From Mycosynbacter sp964593465 (GTDB lineage: Bacteria > Patescibacteriota > Saccharimonadia > Saccharimonadales > Saccharimonadaceae): DNA of 64,000 nucleotides. Shown piece after piece: positions 52,811 through 61,721 of this stretch; positions within the stretch are counted from its first letter, which is position 1, and each line of letters opens with the position of its first letter. Location: contig CAZQJY010000003.1 in NCBI GenBank assembly GCA_964593465.1, positions 59,802 through 123,801 on the forward strand. Reading direction: 5' to 3'. A model generated the notes under the pieces. The model did no database searches. It worked only from the letters and a program-made list of their open reading frames with translations, and was not told the origin of the DNA. The translations under genes were made by a program, and so were the position numbers.

Positions 52811-55078
52811 TTATTGTCGTCGCAGCCACCGTACAATACGGCTCGGCAAGCGAGTTGGCAGCTCGGCAAGTGCGGTAAGCGGCGCAGCAGGGGAGAGGTC
52901 TTCGAGCACGTCAAGCATGCGTGCTGGGTTGGCAACGGCATGGCGTGCAGCAGTGTCTCCCTGGCCAACCTTGATCGTGACAGCACTCGGGTTGTCGCGT
53001 AGCTCACGAAACATGTCTTCGTCGGTATAGTCATCACCAGCACACAATACAAAATCTGCGGGATATTTACGCAGTAGTTCGCGCACCACGCCGCCTTTGG
53101 TGACAGTACTTGGCTTTACCTCGACGATAGCGCGGCCTTCGTGTACTGCAATATCTTCACCCACCAGTAGCTCGGTAAGCTCGCGCTTTAGCTCGCTCGC
53201 ACGCTTATAGGCGATGCTGGGCTCGACATTTGTATAATGCCACACAAGCGCGTGGTCTTTTTCCTCAATCTCGGAACCTTTGGTACGGCTCGTATATTTT
53301 TGCATCACTTCTCGAATGCGTTTTTTGTCTTTTTTGAACCCGCTATCAATCTGCTGCCAGTTGCGACCGTAGCGCTTCCACGCGCCATGCTCTGCCGCTA
53401 GTACTAGGGGTAAGCCCACAAACCAACTCGACAACGCGCGCTTGGTGCGACCGCTCACAATTGCCACAGTGGTATTTGGCTGATCTGTCAGACCACGCAA
53501 AATTCGCCAAATACGAAGCGTCGGTGCAGCAGCCAACGGTGATGGTGTTTTGACAAACCCACGCAGCGTTCCATCGTAGTCGAGGATAATCAGTCGATGC
53601 GAGGCCGACTGGTAACGCGTTGCGATACGCTGGCGCTGAGTAAGCGAAAGCTGATGGTGTGATACGCCCTCTTGACTATGTGCCGCATCAAGGTCACTCA
53701 TAAACTCTTTACCCCAATTCTGTACCGTACCTGTACTGAGGCGTTTTTGCATGACTGCAAGCCGCTCTTTTTGCTCGCGTACCGGCATAGCGAGTGCCTC
53801 ATGCATAGCTTCTGACACAGAACGAGCACTATTTGGATTGATACTCAGTGCCTCTGGCAACTCGTCAATCGCGCCAGCCATCTCGCTCAGAATCAGCACA
53901 CCGCCACGCCGTCGTTTACTGGCCACATATTCCTTCGCTACAAGGTTCATACCATCACGAATCGGTGTCACAAGCATCACATCAGCACGCGCATAGAGTG
54001 CCACAATCTCGCTAAACGGCCTATTTTGAAATTGATACGATATCGGCGCCCAGTCCACCGTGCCGTATTCACCATTAATGCGACTGACTGTTTTTTCAAT
54101 CTCGTCGCGCAGTTGCTGGTAGGCCTCAACACCCGTGCGTGATGGCACGGCAATCATAAGTAGCTTCACCTTGCCTCTGTATTGTGGGTGGTTTTCGAGT
54201 AAACGACGAAATGCTTTGAGGCGCTCAGGAATTCCTTTGGAGTAGTCGAGCCTGTCTACCGAGAGAATAAGTTTCTGCTTACCATAGCTAGCATCGAGCT
54301 GCTTTAGCGCGTCTTTTGTTTCACGTGTGTCCAGCTGAGCACGAAACTTGGCATAATCTATGCCAATAGGGTAGGCCGACACTTTGACAGCCCGCTGTTC
54401 GTATTCAATCATGCCATTTGACGATGGCACACCAAGCAGGCGACGGCAACTGTCGAGAAAATGCTGCGCATAATCGTAGACATGAAACCCGATTACATCA
54501 GCACCGAGCAGCCCCTCAAGCAACTCTTTGCGCTGCGGCAACAAACGATAAATCTCAAAACTAGGAAAGGGAATGTGAAGAAAAAACCCAATCGTTGCGC
54601 TCGGCACCTGCTCGCGGAGGAGCCGCGGTAGCAGCAAAAAATGATAGTCTTGCACCCATACACGCGCGTCGCTCGCCGCAACTTGCATGGCGGCATCGGC
54701 AAACTTTTGATTAACCTCCTGATACGCCTGCCAGTACTCGCCGGAGTAGTGCGCTACGTTTTGGAAATAGTGAAACAGTGGCCAAAGCGTATCATTAGCA
54801 AAGCCTTCGTAGTATAGTTCAACTTCTTTGGCCGTGAGAAACACAGGATAGCAGCCTTGTTTAGCTAACTCTGTAGTGATTTCTTCGCGCTCTGCATCTG
54901 TCAGCGTCTCGGCATCAATGCCCGGCCAGCCCACCCAAATTTTGCTCTCGGCTTCGAGAGAACTCATCGCAGTCGCCAGCCCACCGCTACTGGCTTCGAA
55001 CACAAGCCCATCGTCGCCACGCTGCACATTGACAGGAAGTCGGTTTGAGATGATGACGGTCGAAGCTTTGTTCGTCAT
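52811..55078 (-). CDS. Fused trehalose-6-phosphate synthase/phosphatase (OtsA-OtsB)
   Basis: 755 residues. Residues 1-465 form a GT20 synthase (VIISNRLPVNV, GGLATAMSSL, VWVQDYHFLLLP, VDRLDYSKGIPERL, RDGMNLVAKEYVA). Residues ~490-750 form a HAD-type phosphatase with ILDYDGTLRGF, IVSGRTKRAL and AGDDYTDEDMF. One polypeptide could convert UDP-glucose and glucose-6-phosphate to trehalose. Both halves retain their key motifs. The minus-strand TATACT ends 8 nt before the ATG. Fused forms occur in yeast, plants and some bacteria. Confidence 0.93.
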   Translation of the reverse strand: MTNKASTVIISNRLPVNVQRGDDGLVFEASSGGLATAMSSLEAESKIWVGWPGIDAETLTDAEREEITTELAKQGCYPVFLTAKEVELYYEGFANDTLWPLFHYFQNVAHYSGEYWQAYQEVNQKFADAAMQVAASDARVWVQDYHFLLLPRLLREQVPSATIGFFLHIPFPSFEIYRLLPQRKELLEGLLGADVIGFHVYDYAQHFLDSCRRLLGVPSSNGMIEYEQRAVKVSAYPIGIDYAKFRAQLDTRETKDALKQLDASYGKQKLILSVDRLDYSKGIPERLKAFRRLLENHPQYRGKVKLLMIAVPSRTGVEAYQQLRDEIEKTVSRINGEYGTVDWAPISYQFQNRPFSEIVALYARADVMLVTPIRDGMNLVAKEYVASKRRRGGVLILSEMAGAIDELPEALSINPNSARSVSEAMHEALAMPVREQKERLAVMQKRLSTGTVQNWGKEFMSDLDAAHSQEGVSHHQLSLTQRQRIATRYQSASHRLIILDYDGTLRGFVKTPSPLAAAPTLRIWRILRGLTDQPNTTVAIVSGRTKRALSSWFVGLPLVLAAEHGAWKRYGRNWQQIDSGFKKDKKRIREVMQKYTSRTKGSEIEEKDHALVWHYTNVEPSIAYKRASELKRELTELLVGEDIAVHEGRAIVEVKPSTVTKGGVVRELLRKYPADFVLCAGDDYTDEDMFRELRDNPSAVTIKVGQGDTAARHAVANPARMLDVLEDLSPAAPLTALAELPTRLPSRIVRWLRRQ

Positions 55079-55182
55079 TACTACCCAGTATACACTATCT
55101 TTAGTAAGCTGTGATTGCTTTTTATATGAAATACTAGTATAATAAGTATTATCGCATCACAACTTATCAGGAGGTGATACTG

Positions 55183-55515
55183 ATGCGTTGGTTTAAGAGA
55201 AAGAGCAAGCAACCGACCATAATCCGTAAAGAGGAGCTTCGGCCAGCAGCCGACAACCTTCTACTCGGTCACGACGATCGCGCAAGCTTCACAACAGCCA
55301 TGTCGAGCGACGAGCTCGCCGAAAAGCTGCTTCGTGACGCGTACGACATCGCGACTACCAAGTCGCCAGGTGATAACTTCACCGTCACCGTCGAGGAGGA
55401 ATATCCCGGCATACACCACATGGAGCTCATGATGAGCGTGACGCTCAACGCAGAGCGATTTGGTCTGCGAGTCAACTACCAGCACGACAACTCGTTCAAT
55501 CTCGCCAAGCTATAG
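55183..55515 (+). CDS. Hypothetical protein (110 aa) with perfect Shine-Dalgarno
   Basis: ATG 55183 is preceded by AGGAGGTGAT (55169-55178), a ten-base match to the 16S 3' end, the strongest ribosome site seen here; the GTG at 55174 lies inside it. A basic N-terminus (RWFKRKSKQ) precedes an alpha/beta domain. Family not recognised. TATAAT near 55138 gives a ~35-nt leader. Confidence 0.66.
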   Translation: MRWFKRKSKQPTIIRKEELRPAADNLLLGHDDRASFTTAMSSDELAEKLLRDAYDIATTKSPGDNFTVTVEEEYPGIHHMELMMSVTLNAERFGLRVNYQHDNSFNLAKL

Positions 55516-55532
55516 CCCGCGCCCTTCGGCAC

Positions 55533-55579
55533 AATCGAGCCCCGCTCTTGTGTCACAACAGGAGCGGGCTCGATTTTTT
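55533..55579 (+). terminator. Terminator after the 55183 gene
   Basis: AATCGAGCCC / GGGCTCGATT extended by CGCTC/GAGCG, followed by TTTT. Confidence 0.85.
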
Positions 55580-55649
55580 CACAAGCAGGCCCACGCTTGC
55601 AGTTACACCAATTTAGTTGTATAGTGCAACACAAAATAGGAGTTCTCGC

Positions 55650-56372
55650 ATGAGTAGTCGCGAAAGACACGTAAGCAAGCAGGGTCAAGAGCTGTCGACA
55701 CAAAGTCGGAGAGCGCAGCGTGCATTTGCCTTTGCACGCGATATTTGGCTCGAGCACGCACAAGACGATATATCTGTCGATAGTCGAAGAAGCGTACAGT
55801 GGAACAGTGCGATAGCCGAAGTTACTCTACTGGCTGTTGTCGACGAAGCAACACAAATGCCAGGCACCTACCAAATCGACGTCTATGACAAGCAAGAATT
55901 TGGACATTGTTCGTATCTCGTCACATCACAAACACCGTACAGTGCAGAAGTATGGGTGCGAGAAGACCCTGATAGCGATGACTACATTCTGGAAAACAAT
56001 CCAGCAACGCTGCTTCAATATCTGCGCACTAACTTTTTCGAGAAGCCGCACGACGATACCCTAGAAATATCACGTGTACCCGAGCCAGAATTAAGCATAG
56101 AGCAAGAGGATGTATTTCAAGTAATTATCGCACACATCGCAGTCCAACAAGCCGCACACGACAAGAGCATCGACCTCGCACGGCTCAAGAACTCGCCATG
56201 GCAGCAAAATGGCAAAGAAAAGACTGAACAAGCGTATCATGAGTCATGCGAAATAATCATGAAGCATAGTGGTGTCACAATAGACGAGCGATTCTTGCCA
56301 TACTCAAGCGCGTATCTTCACGTCTTGAAAGCACTAGAAGATGAGGCAAAAGCTCACTCCGAGGCTGAGTGA
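55650..56372 (+). CDS. Lineage-specific hypothetical protein, paralogue of 57832 product
   Basis: 240 residues from ATG 55650 (AGGAG upstream). Soluble, acidic. A segment near the middle (VFQVIIAHIAVQQAAHDKSID) aligns with VFRTIVAKMAVGDAMSEWEID in the protein at 57832, and both have a TS-x-TPY/SPY strand followed by R-E about 60-70 residues earlier. No outside family recognised. Located just before the DUF2130 gene. Confidence 0.65.
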   Translation: MSSRERHVSKQGQELSTQSRRAQRAFAFARDIWLEHAQDDISVDSRRSVQWNSAIAEVTLLAVVDEATQMPGTYQIDVYDKQEFGHCSYLVTSQTPYSAEVWVREDPDSDDYILENNPATLLQYLRTNFFEKPHDDTLEISRVPEPELSIEQEDVFQVIIAHIAVQQAAHDKSIDLARLKNSPWQQNGKEKTEQAYHESCEIIMKHSGVTIDERFLPYSSAYLHVLKALEDEAKAHSEAE

Positions 56373-56421
56373 AAAAGTTTTCACTGCGCAGTCAGTGTAA
56401 ACCCGCTATACTAGAAGTAGC

Positions 56422-57726
56422 ATGAAAAAAGTCAAAGTATCTATCCAAGACGAGCACACACTAGTACTGCAAGAAGACGCGAGTAAAGGCGACGTAGTGG
56501 ATTTGCGCTCTATCCACGAGACAGATATTGACGCATCGACAGTGAAGAGTGTAGTGAATTCCATCAAAAAAGACGCGTTTGAGGCAGAAGTAGCAAAAGT
56601 GCGTGAAGCGATTGAGCGTGAAAAAGCACTTGAGGCCAAGCTGGAGGCACAAAAACTTCACGAGCAAATTGCCACACTCGCACAGGAAAAGGAAACTGCC
56701 GCCAAGCTTGCTGAAGCCAACGCCAAAAACACTAGCCAAGTAGATATTGCCAAGAAAGATGCCGAGATTGCCGAATTGCGCGCACAACTACAGGCTACTA
56801 CTACAGAGAAGCAGCTCGCCGTGACACAAGCCACAGCCGAAGCGGAGAAAGAGCGCAGCAAACTGGAGCTGGAGCTCAAGTCAAAAGAAACCGAAGCTAC
56901 CCGCGCCGAAACTGCACTCAAAGAGCTCTACGAGTCAAAAATCAAAGAAAAAGACGAAGCTATCGCGCTCTACAAAGACATGAAAGCTCGTCTCAGCACC
57001 AAAATGCTAGGCGAAACACTCGAGCAGCACTGCGAAGTGGAGTTTGAAAAACTGCGCGCTACAGCGTTTACCCGCGCAACATTTGGCAAAGACAACGACG
57101 CCAGCAGCGGCAGCAAAGGCGACTACATCTACCGCGAGACAGACGAGCAGGGAACTGAGATCATCAGCATCATGTTTGAAATGAAAAACGAAAATGAGAC
57201 GACAGCGACCAAAAAGCGCAACGACGATTTTCTCAAAGAACTCGACAAAGACCGCCGCGAGAAAAAATGCGAATATGCCGTACTTGTGAGCCTGCTCGAA
57301 GCCGACAGTGAACTCTACAACAGCGGCATCGTCGACAAGTCACACAGCTACGACAAGATGTACGTTATCCGTCCACAATTTTTCATCCCGATGATCACGC
57401 TACTACGCAACGCTGCGCTCAACTCGCTAGCCTACAAACAAGAACTCGCACTCGTCAAAGCTCAAAACATCGACGTTACAAACTTCGAAGACCAACTCAA
57501 TGATTTTCGCACGTCGTTTGGTCGTAGCTACCGCCTGGCGTCTGAACGCTTTAGCGACGCAGTAGCGAGTATCGATAAGTCGATTGCACAGCTGCAAAAA
57601 ACCAAAGAAAACTTGCTCAAAAGCGAAGACCACTATCGCATAGCTAACAACAAAGCCGAAGATTTGAGTGTCAAGAAGCTCACCAAAAATAACCCAACCA
57701 TGCGCAAGAAATTTGACACTGAATAA
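56422..57726 (+). CDS. DUF2130 protein: coiled coil plus nuclease-like domain
   Basis: 434 residues. Residues ~50-200 are heptad-rich coiled coil. The C-terminal domain is DUF2130: KGDYIYRETDEQG, IMFEMKNE (PD-(D/E)XK-like E-x-K), KCEYAVLVSLLEADSELY and SYDKMYVIRPQFF. The fold suggests a nuclease or a derivative of one; function not established. TATACT at 56407-56412 ends 9 nt before the ATG. Flanked by the two paralogous orphan genes. Confidence 0.85.
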   Translation: MKKVKVSIQDEHTLVLQEDASKGDVVDLRSIHETDIDASTVKSVVNSIKKDAFEAEVAKVREAIEREKALEAKLEAQKLHEQIATLAQEKETAAKLAEANAKNTSQVDIAKKDAEIAELRAQLQATTTEKQLAVTQATAEAEKERSKLELELKSKETEATRAETALKELYESKIKEKDEAIALYKDMKARLSTKMLGETLEQHCEVEFEKLRATAFTRATFGKDNDASSGSKGDYIYRETDEQGTEIISIMFEMKNENETTATKKRNDDFLKELDKDRREKKCEYAVLVSLLEADSELYNSGIVDKSHSYDKMYVIRPQFFIPMITLLRNAALNSLAYKQELALVKAQNIDVTNFEDQLNDFRTSFGRSYRLASERFSDAVASIDKSIAQLQKTKENLLKSEDHYRIANNKAEDLSVKKLTKNNPTMRKKFDTE

Positions 57727-57831
57727 CCGCCACATATAACCAGAGCTCCTTTCACGCAGCAAGGCATTTCTTGCTTATACTATTGATTATTTTAACTATT
57801 CATGACATAATCATCGAAAAGGACAGTGACT

Positions 57832-58566
57832 ATGGCAGAATATAGCGAACAGTACCACAATAAGTACACAAGAGACCCTGAAAAGTACGATGGAGCCACT
57901 ATAAGCTCATTTGCACACAAGATAATACAGCGCTACCAAGTTGACACTAATTATACCGATACCGACAATACAATTCGCACAGAAGAGATCCGCACAGAGA
58001 GCGCCCTTATCACCATCTACGAAACGCAGGTTGACGACGGAACCCTGCAGCACGACTATACAGTTAACCGACATGACTCCATAGGCAGTACAGTATATAT
58101 CACCAGCACTACATCACCCTATGTCTATATCAATCGTGAAGGAGGTGGGCAATGTCAAGTATCTGATACGTATGCCTACGACACTGTAGAGCTCATGGAC
58201 TTGTTGCGTGAAATACCAGATGTAGAGGAGCCCATGATAAGCCGTCAAGGGGAGCGGGTATTTCGTACAATCGTGGCCAAGATGGCCGTTGGTGATGCGA
58301 TGAGCGAATGGGAGATAGACCCGGAGCTGTTTGCAAGGTCATCCGAATCATATAGCCTGCGCGACATTAACCTACATATCAACACCATGACACTGGCTCT
58401 TGAGTCTGGAGTAACCTATGATGGCAAAAAGTACTTCTACGGTGCTACACCAGGCGAAATTAGTACGCTACTTGAGGATTATGCGGATCGTAAATCAAAA
58501 ACACAAAGACAGCTAGGAGCCTCGGCACCACTAAGACAGCTCGAGTCTAAAAAAGATACCCCATAG
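57832..58566 (+). CDS. Lineage-specific hypothetical protein, paralogue of 55650 product
   Basis: 244 residues from ATG 57832 with AAAGGA about 7 nt upstream; GTG 57826 is too near. Acidic, Tyr/Thr-rich. Shares the VFRTIVAKMAVGDAM core with the 55650 product and similar order of strand-rich N-half and helical C-half. No known family. Confidence 0.65.
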   Translation: MAEYSEQYHNKYTRDPEKYDGATISSFAHKIIQRYQVDTNYTDTDNTIRTEEIRTESALITIYETQVDDGTLQHDYTVNRHDSIGSTVYITSTTSPYVYINREGGGQCQVSDTYAYDTVELMDLLREIPDVEEPMISRQGERVFRTIVAKMAVGDAMSEWEIDPELFARSSESYSLRDINLHINTMTLALESGVTYDGKKYFYGATPGEISTLLEDYADRKSKTQRQLGASAPLRQLESKKDTP

Positions 58567-58600
58567 TACCAGACTTTATCCTTTAAGCTATACTATCAAT

Positions 58601-59398
58601 ATGACACCGATACTCTCTTCATCACACAACGCCATGGTTAAGCACTTACGTAAACTATGGTCTAGCGGGTCATACCGTCGCACACAAGAACAAACACTCG
58701 CACACGGCACACACCTAGTGCAGAGTTATCTAGAGAGTAAACAACAGGTGCCCGTAAGCTATATCGTCGCCGAGTCTGCGCTTCAAAATCAAGAAGTGCA
58801 GAGCCTGATACAACAACTCGACATACTCAAAGTGCACCAGACGGTGCTGACAGATTCGCTCTATGAGTCACTCAGCGATGTACACGCACGCGTGGGCATC
58901 TCGCTTGTCCTCGCCGTCTCACCACATGACACGAGCCGACCCACCAGTGATGCAATCCTATTAGACGACGTCCAAGATCCGGGCAATATCGGTACCATTC
59001 TGCGTACTGCAGTAGCAGCAGGGGTCGCCGCTGTATATTGTTCTCCTGGCTGTGCATCAGTTTGGTCGCCCAAGGCACTTCGTGCGGGTATGGGCGCGCA
59101 GTTTAGTATCAGCACGTATGAGCAATGTGATTTGGAAGCACTCATATCAAACTCACGAATAACTACCTACGTTACCAGCCTTGCCACGCCCAGTACGTCA
59201 CTCTATGACCTAGACCTTACGGCTCCTGGTGCATGGATATTCGGCAACGAAGGGCAAGGAGCTAGTCTCGAGCTACAGCAACTCGCCACACAACGTGTCA
59301 CCATCCCGCAAGCTGCTACGACTGTTGAGTCACTCAATGTTGCCGCATCTGCCGCAGTATGCCTATTTGAGCAGTATCGTCAGCGTACAAAATCATAA
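58601..59398 (+). CDS. SpoU/TrmH-family RNA 2'-O-methyltransferase
   Basis: 265 residues. N-terminal substrate-binding segment, then the SPOUT knot: LLDDVQDPGNIGTILRTAVA (motif 1), WIFGNEGQG (motif 2), VTIPQAATTVESLNVAASAA (motif 3). Methylates a ribose in 23S rRNA or tRNA; target unknown. TATACT lies 6 nt before the ATG, another leaderless case. Confidence 0.9.
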   Translation: MTPILSSSHNAMVKHLRKLWSSGSYRRTQEQTLAHGTHLVQSYLESKQQVPVSYIVAESALQNQEVQSLIQQLDILKVHQTVLTDSLYESLSDVHARVGISLVLAVSPHDTSRPTSDAILLDDVQDPGNIGTILRTAVAAGVAAVYCSPGCASVWSPKALRAGMGAQFSISTYEQCDLEALISNSRITTYVTSLATPSTSLYDLDLTAPGAWIFGNEGQGASLELQQLATQRVTIPQAATTVESLNVAASAAVCLFEQYRQRTKS

Positions 59399-59479
59399 GC
59401 AACCACACACCAGAAGTTTTGATCGAAAACTGGAAAAATGATATAATTAGGCTACAATTCACCAATCAAAGGAAGCGCC

Positions 59480-59707
59480 ATGGGTTTACAATTTCTACAA
59501 GATAACGCACCGTTAGTAATAATTATTGTCCTCTGGGACTTACTATGGAAAGGTATTGCTCTCTGGCATGCCGCACGGCGTGGCGCCAAGCCTTGGTTTG
59601 TTATTCTACTTGTCATAAACAGTATCGGAATCCTACCGATTATCTACCTTTTTATCACAAAAAGTTTGTCATTTGCCAGCTCTGCGACACCAAAAGACAA
59701 GGAGTAG
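59480..59707 (+). CDS. DUF5652 small membrane protein
   Basis: 75 residues, two helices. VLWDLLWKGIALWHAARRG, then WFVILLVINSIGILPIIYLF, matches the DUF5652 pattern frequent in CPR genomes. AAAGGAAG ribosome site and TATAAT near 59440. Function unknown. Followed 23 nt later by the channel gene. Confidence 0.8.
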   Translation: MGLQFLQDNAPLVIIIVLWDLLWKGIALWHAARRGAKPWFVILLVINSIGILPIIYLFITKSLSFASSATPKDKE

Positions 59708-59730
59708 GGGGGTAGGAGAAATATATCCAT

Positions 59731-60072
59731 ATGAGCATCAAGCTACCCAAAGTAGCCCCAATCGTTGCCCTTCTAATCGCTACGCTGTCGATTGGTGCGA
59801 CGTTCTATCATTATGTAGAAAAGATGCCGTGGATAGATGCGCTTTACTTTTGTGTGATGACACTCACTACTGTTGGCGGGGGAGGATCGGTGTATCCTAC
59901 AACCGACCCTGGCAAAATATTCACCATGGTATACATTCTGTTTGGCGTTGCTATCATCGCGTCAGCGGCAAACTATCTAGTGCATCGTGTACTAGATATG
60001 AAGTTGCCAAATTTGAAAGAGAAGGCGAAGGTAGCCCATCACAACAAGGCTACTGAGAAGCCTTCCGCTTGA
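59731..60072 (+). CDS. Two-TM ion channel of the Kcs/Ion_trans_2 type with altered filter
   Basis: 113 residues: helix 1 (~9-25), pore region, helix 2 (~63-85), basic tail. The pore reads YFCVMTLTTVGGGGSVYP where potassium channels have TVGYGD: the Tyr is Gly and one residue is added before the VYP. The following TTDPGKIFTMVYILFG is otherwise canonical for these channels. A tetrameric cation pore is expected but potassium selectivity is doubtful. Confidence 0.82.
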   Translation: MSIKLPKVAPIVALLIATLSIGATFYHYVEKMPWIDALYFCVMTLTTVGGGGSVYPTTDPGKIFTMVYILFGVAIIASAANYLVHRVLDMKLPNLKEKAKVAHHNKATEKPSA

Positions 60073-60649
60073 CAGCTTATCGGCAAAAAGAGCGCTATCA
60101 GAGTATCCACATAAAATAGGGGACACAGTACCTCACCCTACTCCGATTTTCACACAAAAATTACATCTTTTTGTAGCAATGCTATAAATAACACCAATAT
60201 GCACTCGGGTAATGAATGATTAGGTCTAAGCGATGGAATTATAAAGAACAAAAAAGGAACTTATATACACAGGTCATATTGTTCATAGCTGTAGTTAATT
60301 AATATCATAAAAGAAACTTGTAGAACATATAGACACATCGGTATCCGCTGGCACAAATGGGTGAGTGTGCATATAACGATCAACAAAAGGAGTAGTCCTA
60401 GATATTTTGGTGAGATTTTATGTAGAAATAGCAATACATATCATAATGAGTATATTAATCTAACGTCGCACAATGTATAGACACAGACTAAAATATTACA
60501 ACAAACGTCGCACAATACAAAAATTACCTCTGTAAATATATTTTGATGCATAAATTTATACGTCGCATTTGTGATTGTGTAATAGTGAGTATATAGCTAG
60601 CGATAGGGCAACAATAGTTGTATAAAAACAAGAGTTGTAGAACATACAA
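60073..60649. other. 577-bp AT-rich non-coding region at the left edge of the phage-like element
   Basis: No credible ORF on either strand. It holds the iteron-like repeats (60463-60567) and two copies of TTGTAGAACATA (60318-60329, 60635-60646). The second copy is part of GTTGTA-5-TACAAC. The left junction of the element probably lies here, but no target duplication could be recognised. Confidence 0.6.
60463..60567. repeat. Iteron-like repeats 3' of rep
   Basis: ACGTCGCACAAT at 60463-60474 and 60505-60516, and ACGTCGCA at 60560-60567: three direct copies of a GC-containing core in very AT-rich DNA, 42 and 55 bp apart. Candidate Rep-binding or origin sites. Confidence 0.6.
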
Positions 60650-61681
60650 CTAAGGCGTAGCATGAGCAGCTACTAAGCGTAAATTGTGCATTATTTTTCT
60701 ACGTGGATATTTAGTATCTGCATGAGAATAGGGTGGTGGTTGCATAGGTATAATTTGAGCGTTGAATGATAGTTGTTGACCAGTGTGTTTTATGTTGGCA
60801 AATTGAATACCTTCGTGTATTTGTACTTCGAGATAATCGTTTATAAATTGTGGTTTGTGTTTTCTTATCACTTTTGACAATCCAAGTTTGAATATACCAT
60901 TTATGATTTTTTCAGGACGTTTAAGATTACGACTAGCCCAGTAACGTCTTCTACCATGAATCATTGGCATATCTTTTGTGAGATATTGTTTCATCATATA
61001 GCCAGCTATAGCATCGTAATTGTCAGTAAGTTTTATAGCTTGGCGAATACGCCCAGCACGATAGCCAGGAATATCGAAAAGTAAGCCGCCAGATTTTGAT
61101 TGTAGTTGTTGACCTGTTTTCTTATTAAGTACAGGATTAAGCGTACCATTAAAATTACTGACCAAGGCATGAAAGTGTATAGCTTTGGGTGCACCATCAT
61201 GCGGACATGAGCCATCTTTGTTTGTGCCAAGGGTATTTAATGCTTGGAGGCGAGCTACACCAAAGAGGTGAGCGGTTTTCTCTGTAGCATTAGTGCAATC
61301 TTCGCACTTTTTATGAAACTCAGGGACAATTACATATACAAGATTTGGAGAAGTGCGACGGCGTTGATTATCTAGCCACTTGGACATGACACCTTTACAA
61401 TGGTCCACATCGAATCTATTATGTTTGTTTTTGTCAAACGTAAAAGTCATGAAGTAGTCAAATCTGTTGGACAGTACTATATCTTTAAAAACTTCTTTTG
61501 TACGACGGAGTGAGCGGTGTAAGTTTTCTTCTTTTCGAGCAGCAGACATATCATTAATAGCCTCTTCGGGGTCTTTTGTTTTGCCACTTCTTATTTTTAG
61601 TTCATAACCACGGTGATAAATTACAAGTTTCATATGATTTGGATATACCTTTACTACATCATTGATAATTTTTCTTCCCAT
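60650..61681 (-). CDS. HUH-family rolling-circle replication initiator (Rep, phage pII-like)
   Basis: 343 residues. Motif I FTFD (80-83), motif II HFH (169-171) and motif III with Tyr222, Tyr228, Lys231 and Tyr233 in DAIAGYMMKQY are the order of HUH endonucleases in rolling-circle replicons and filamentous phages. A Cys pair (CEDC, 126-129) and C159 suggest a zinc-binding insertion. AAGGGG precedes the ATG. It would nick the double-strand origin and start single-strand synthesis. Confidence 0.85.
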   Translation of the reverse strand: MGRKIINDVVKVYPNHMKLVIYHRGYELKIRSGKTKDPEEAINDMSAARKEENLHRSLRRTKEVFKDIVLSNRFDYFMTFTFDKNKHNRFDVDHCKGVMSKWLDNQRRRTSPNLVYVIVPEFHKKCEDCTNATEKTAHLFGVARLQALNTLGTNKDGSCPHDGAPKAIHFHALVSNFNGTLNPVLNKKTGQQLQSKSGGLLFDIPGYRAGRIRQAIKLTDNYDAIAGYMMKQYLTKDMPMIHGRRRYWASRNLKRPEKIINGIFKLGLSKVIRKHKPQFINDYLEVQIHEGIQFANIKHTGQQLSFNAQIIPMQPPPYSHADTKYPRRKIMHNLRLVAAHATP

Positions 61682-61721
61682 ATATCCCCTTAAAACTAAC
61701 TAATCATATGTCAAATGAGTG

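Noticed and set aside
52768..53052. N-terminal extension of the 52162 gene
   Set aside because: It would be antisense to the OtsAB C-terminus, and a TATAAT lies just before the internal ATG at 52767.
60318..60646. TTGTAGAACATA copies as attachment sites of the phage element
   Set aside because: Both copies lie at the same end of the element, 317 bp apart, so they cannot be att-left and att-right; no partner could be seen before the window ends.
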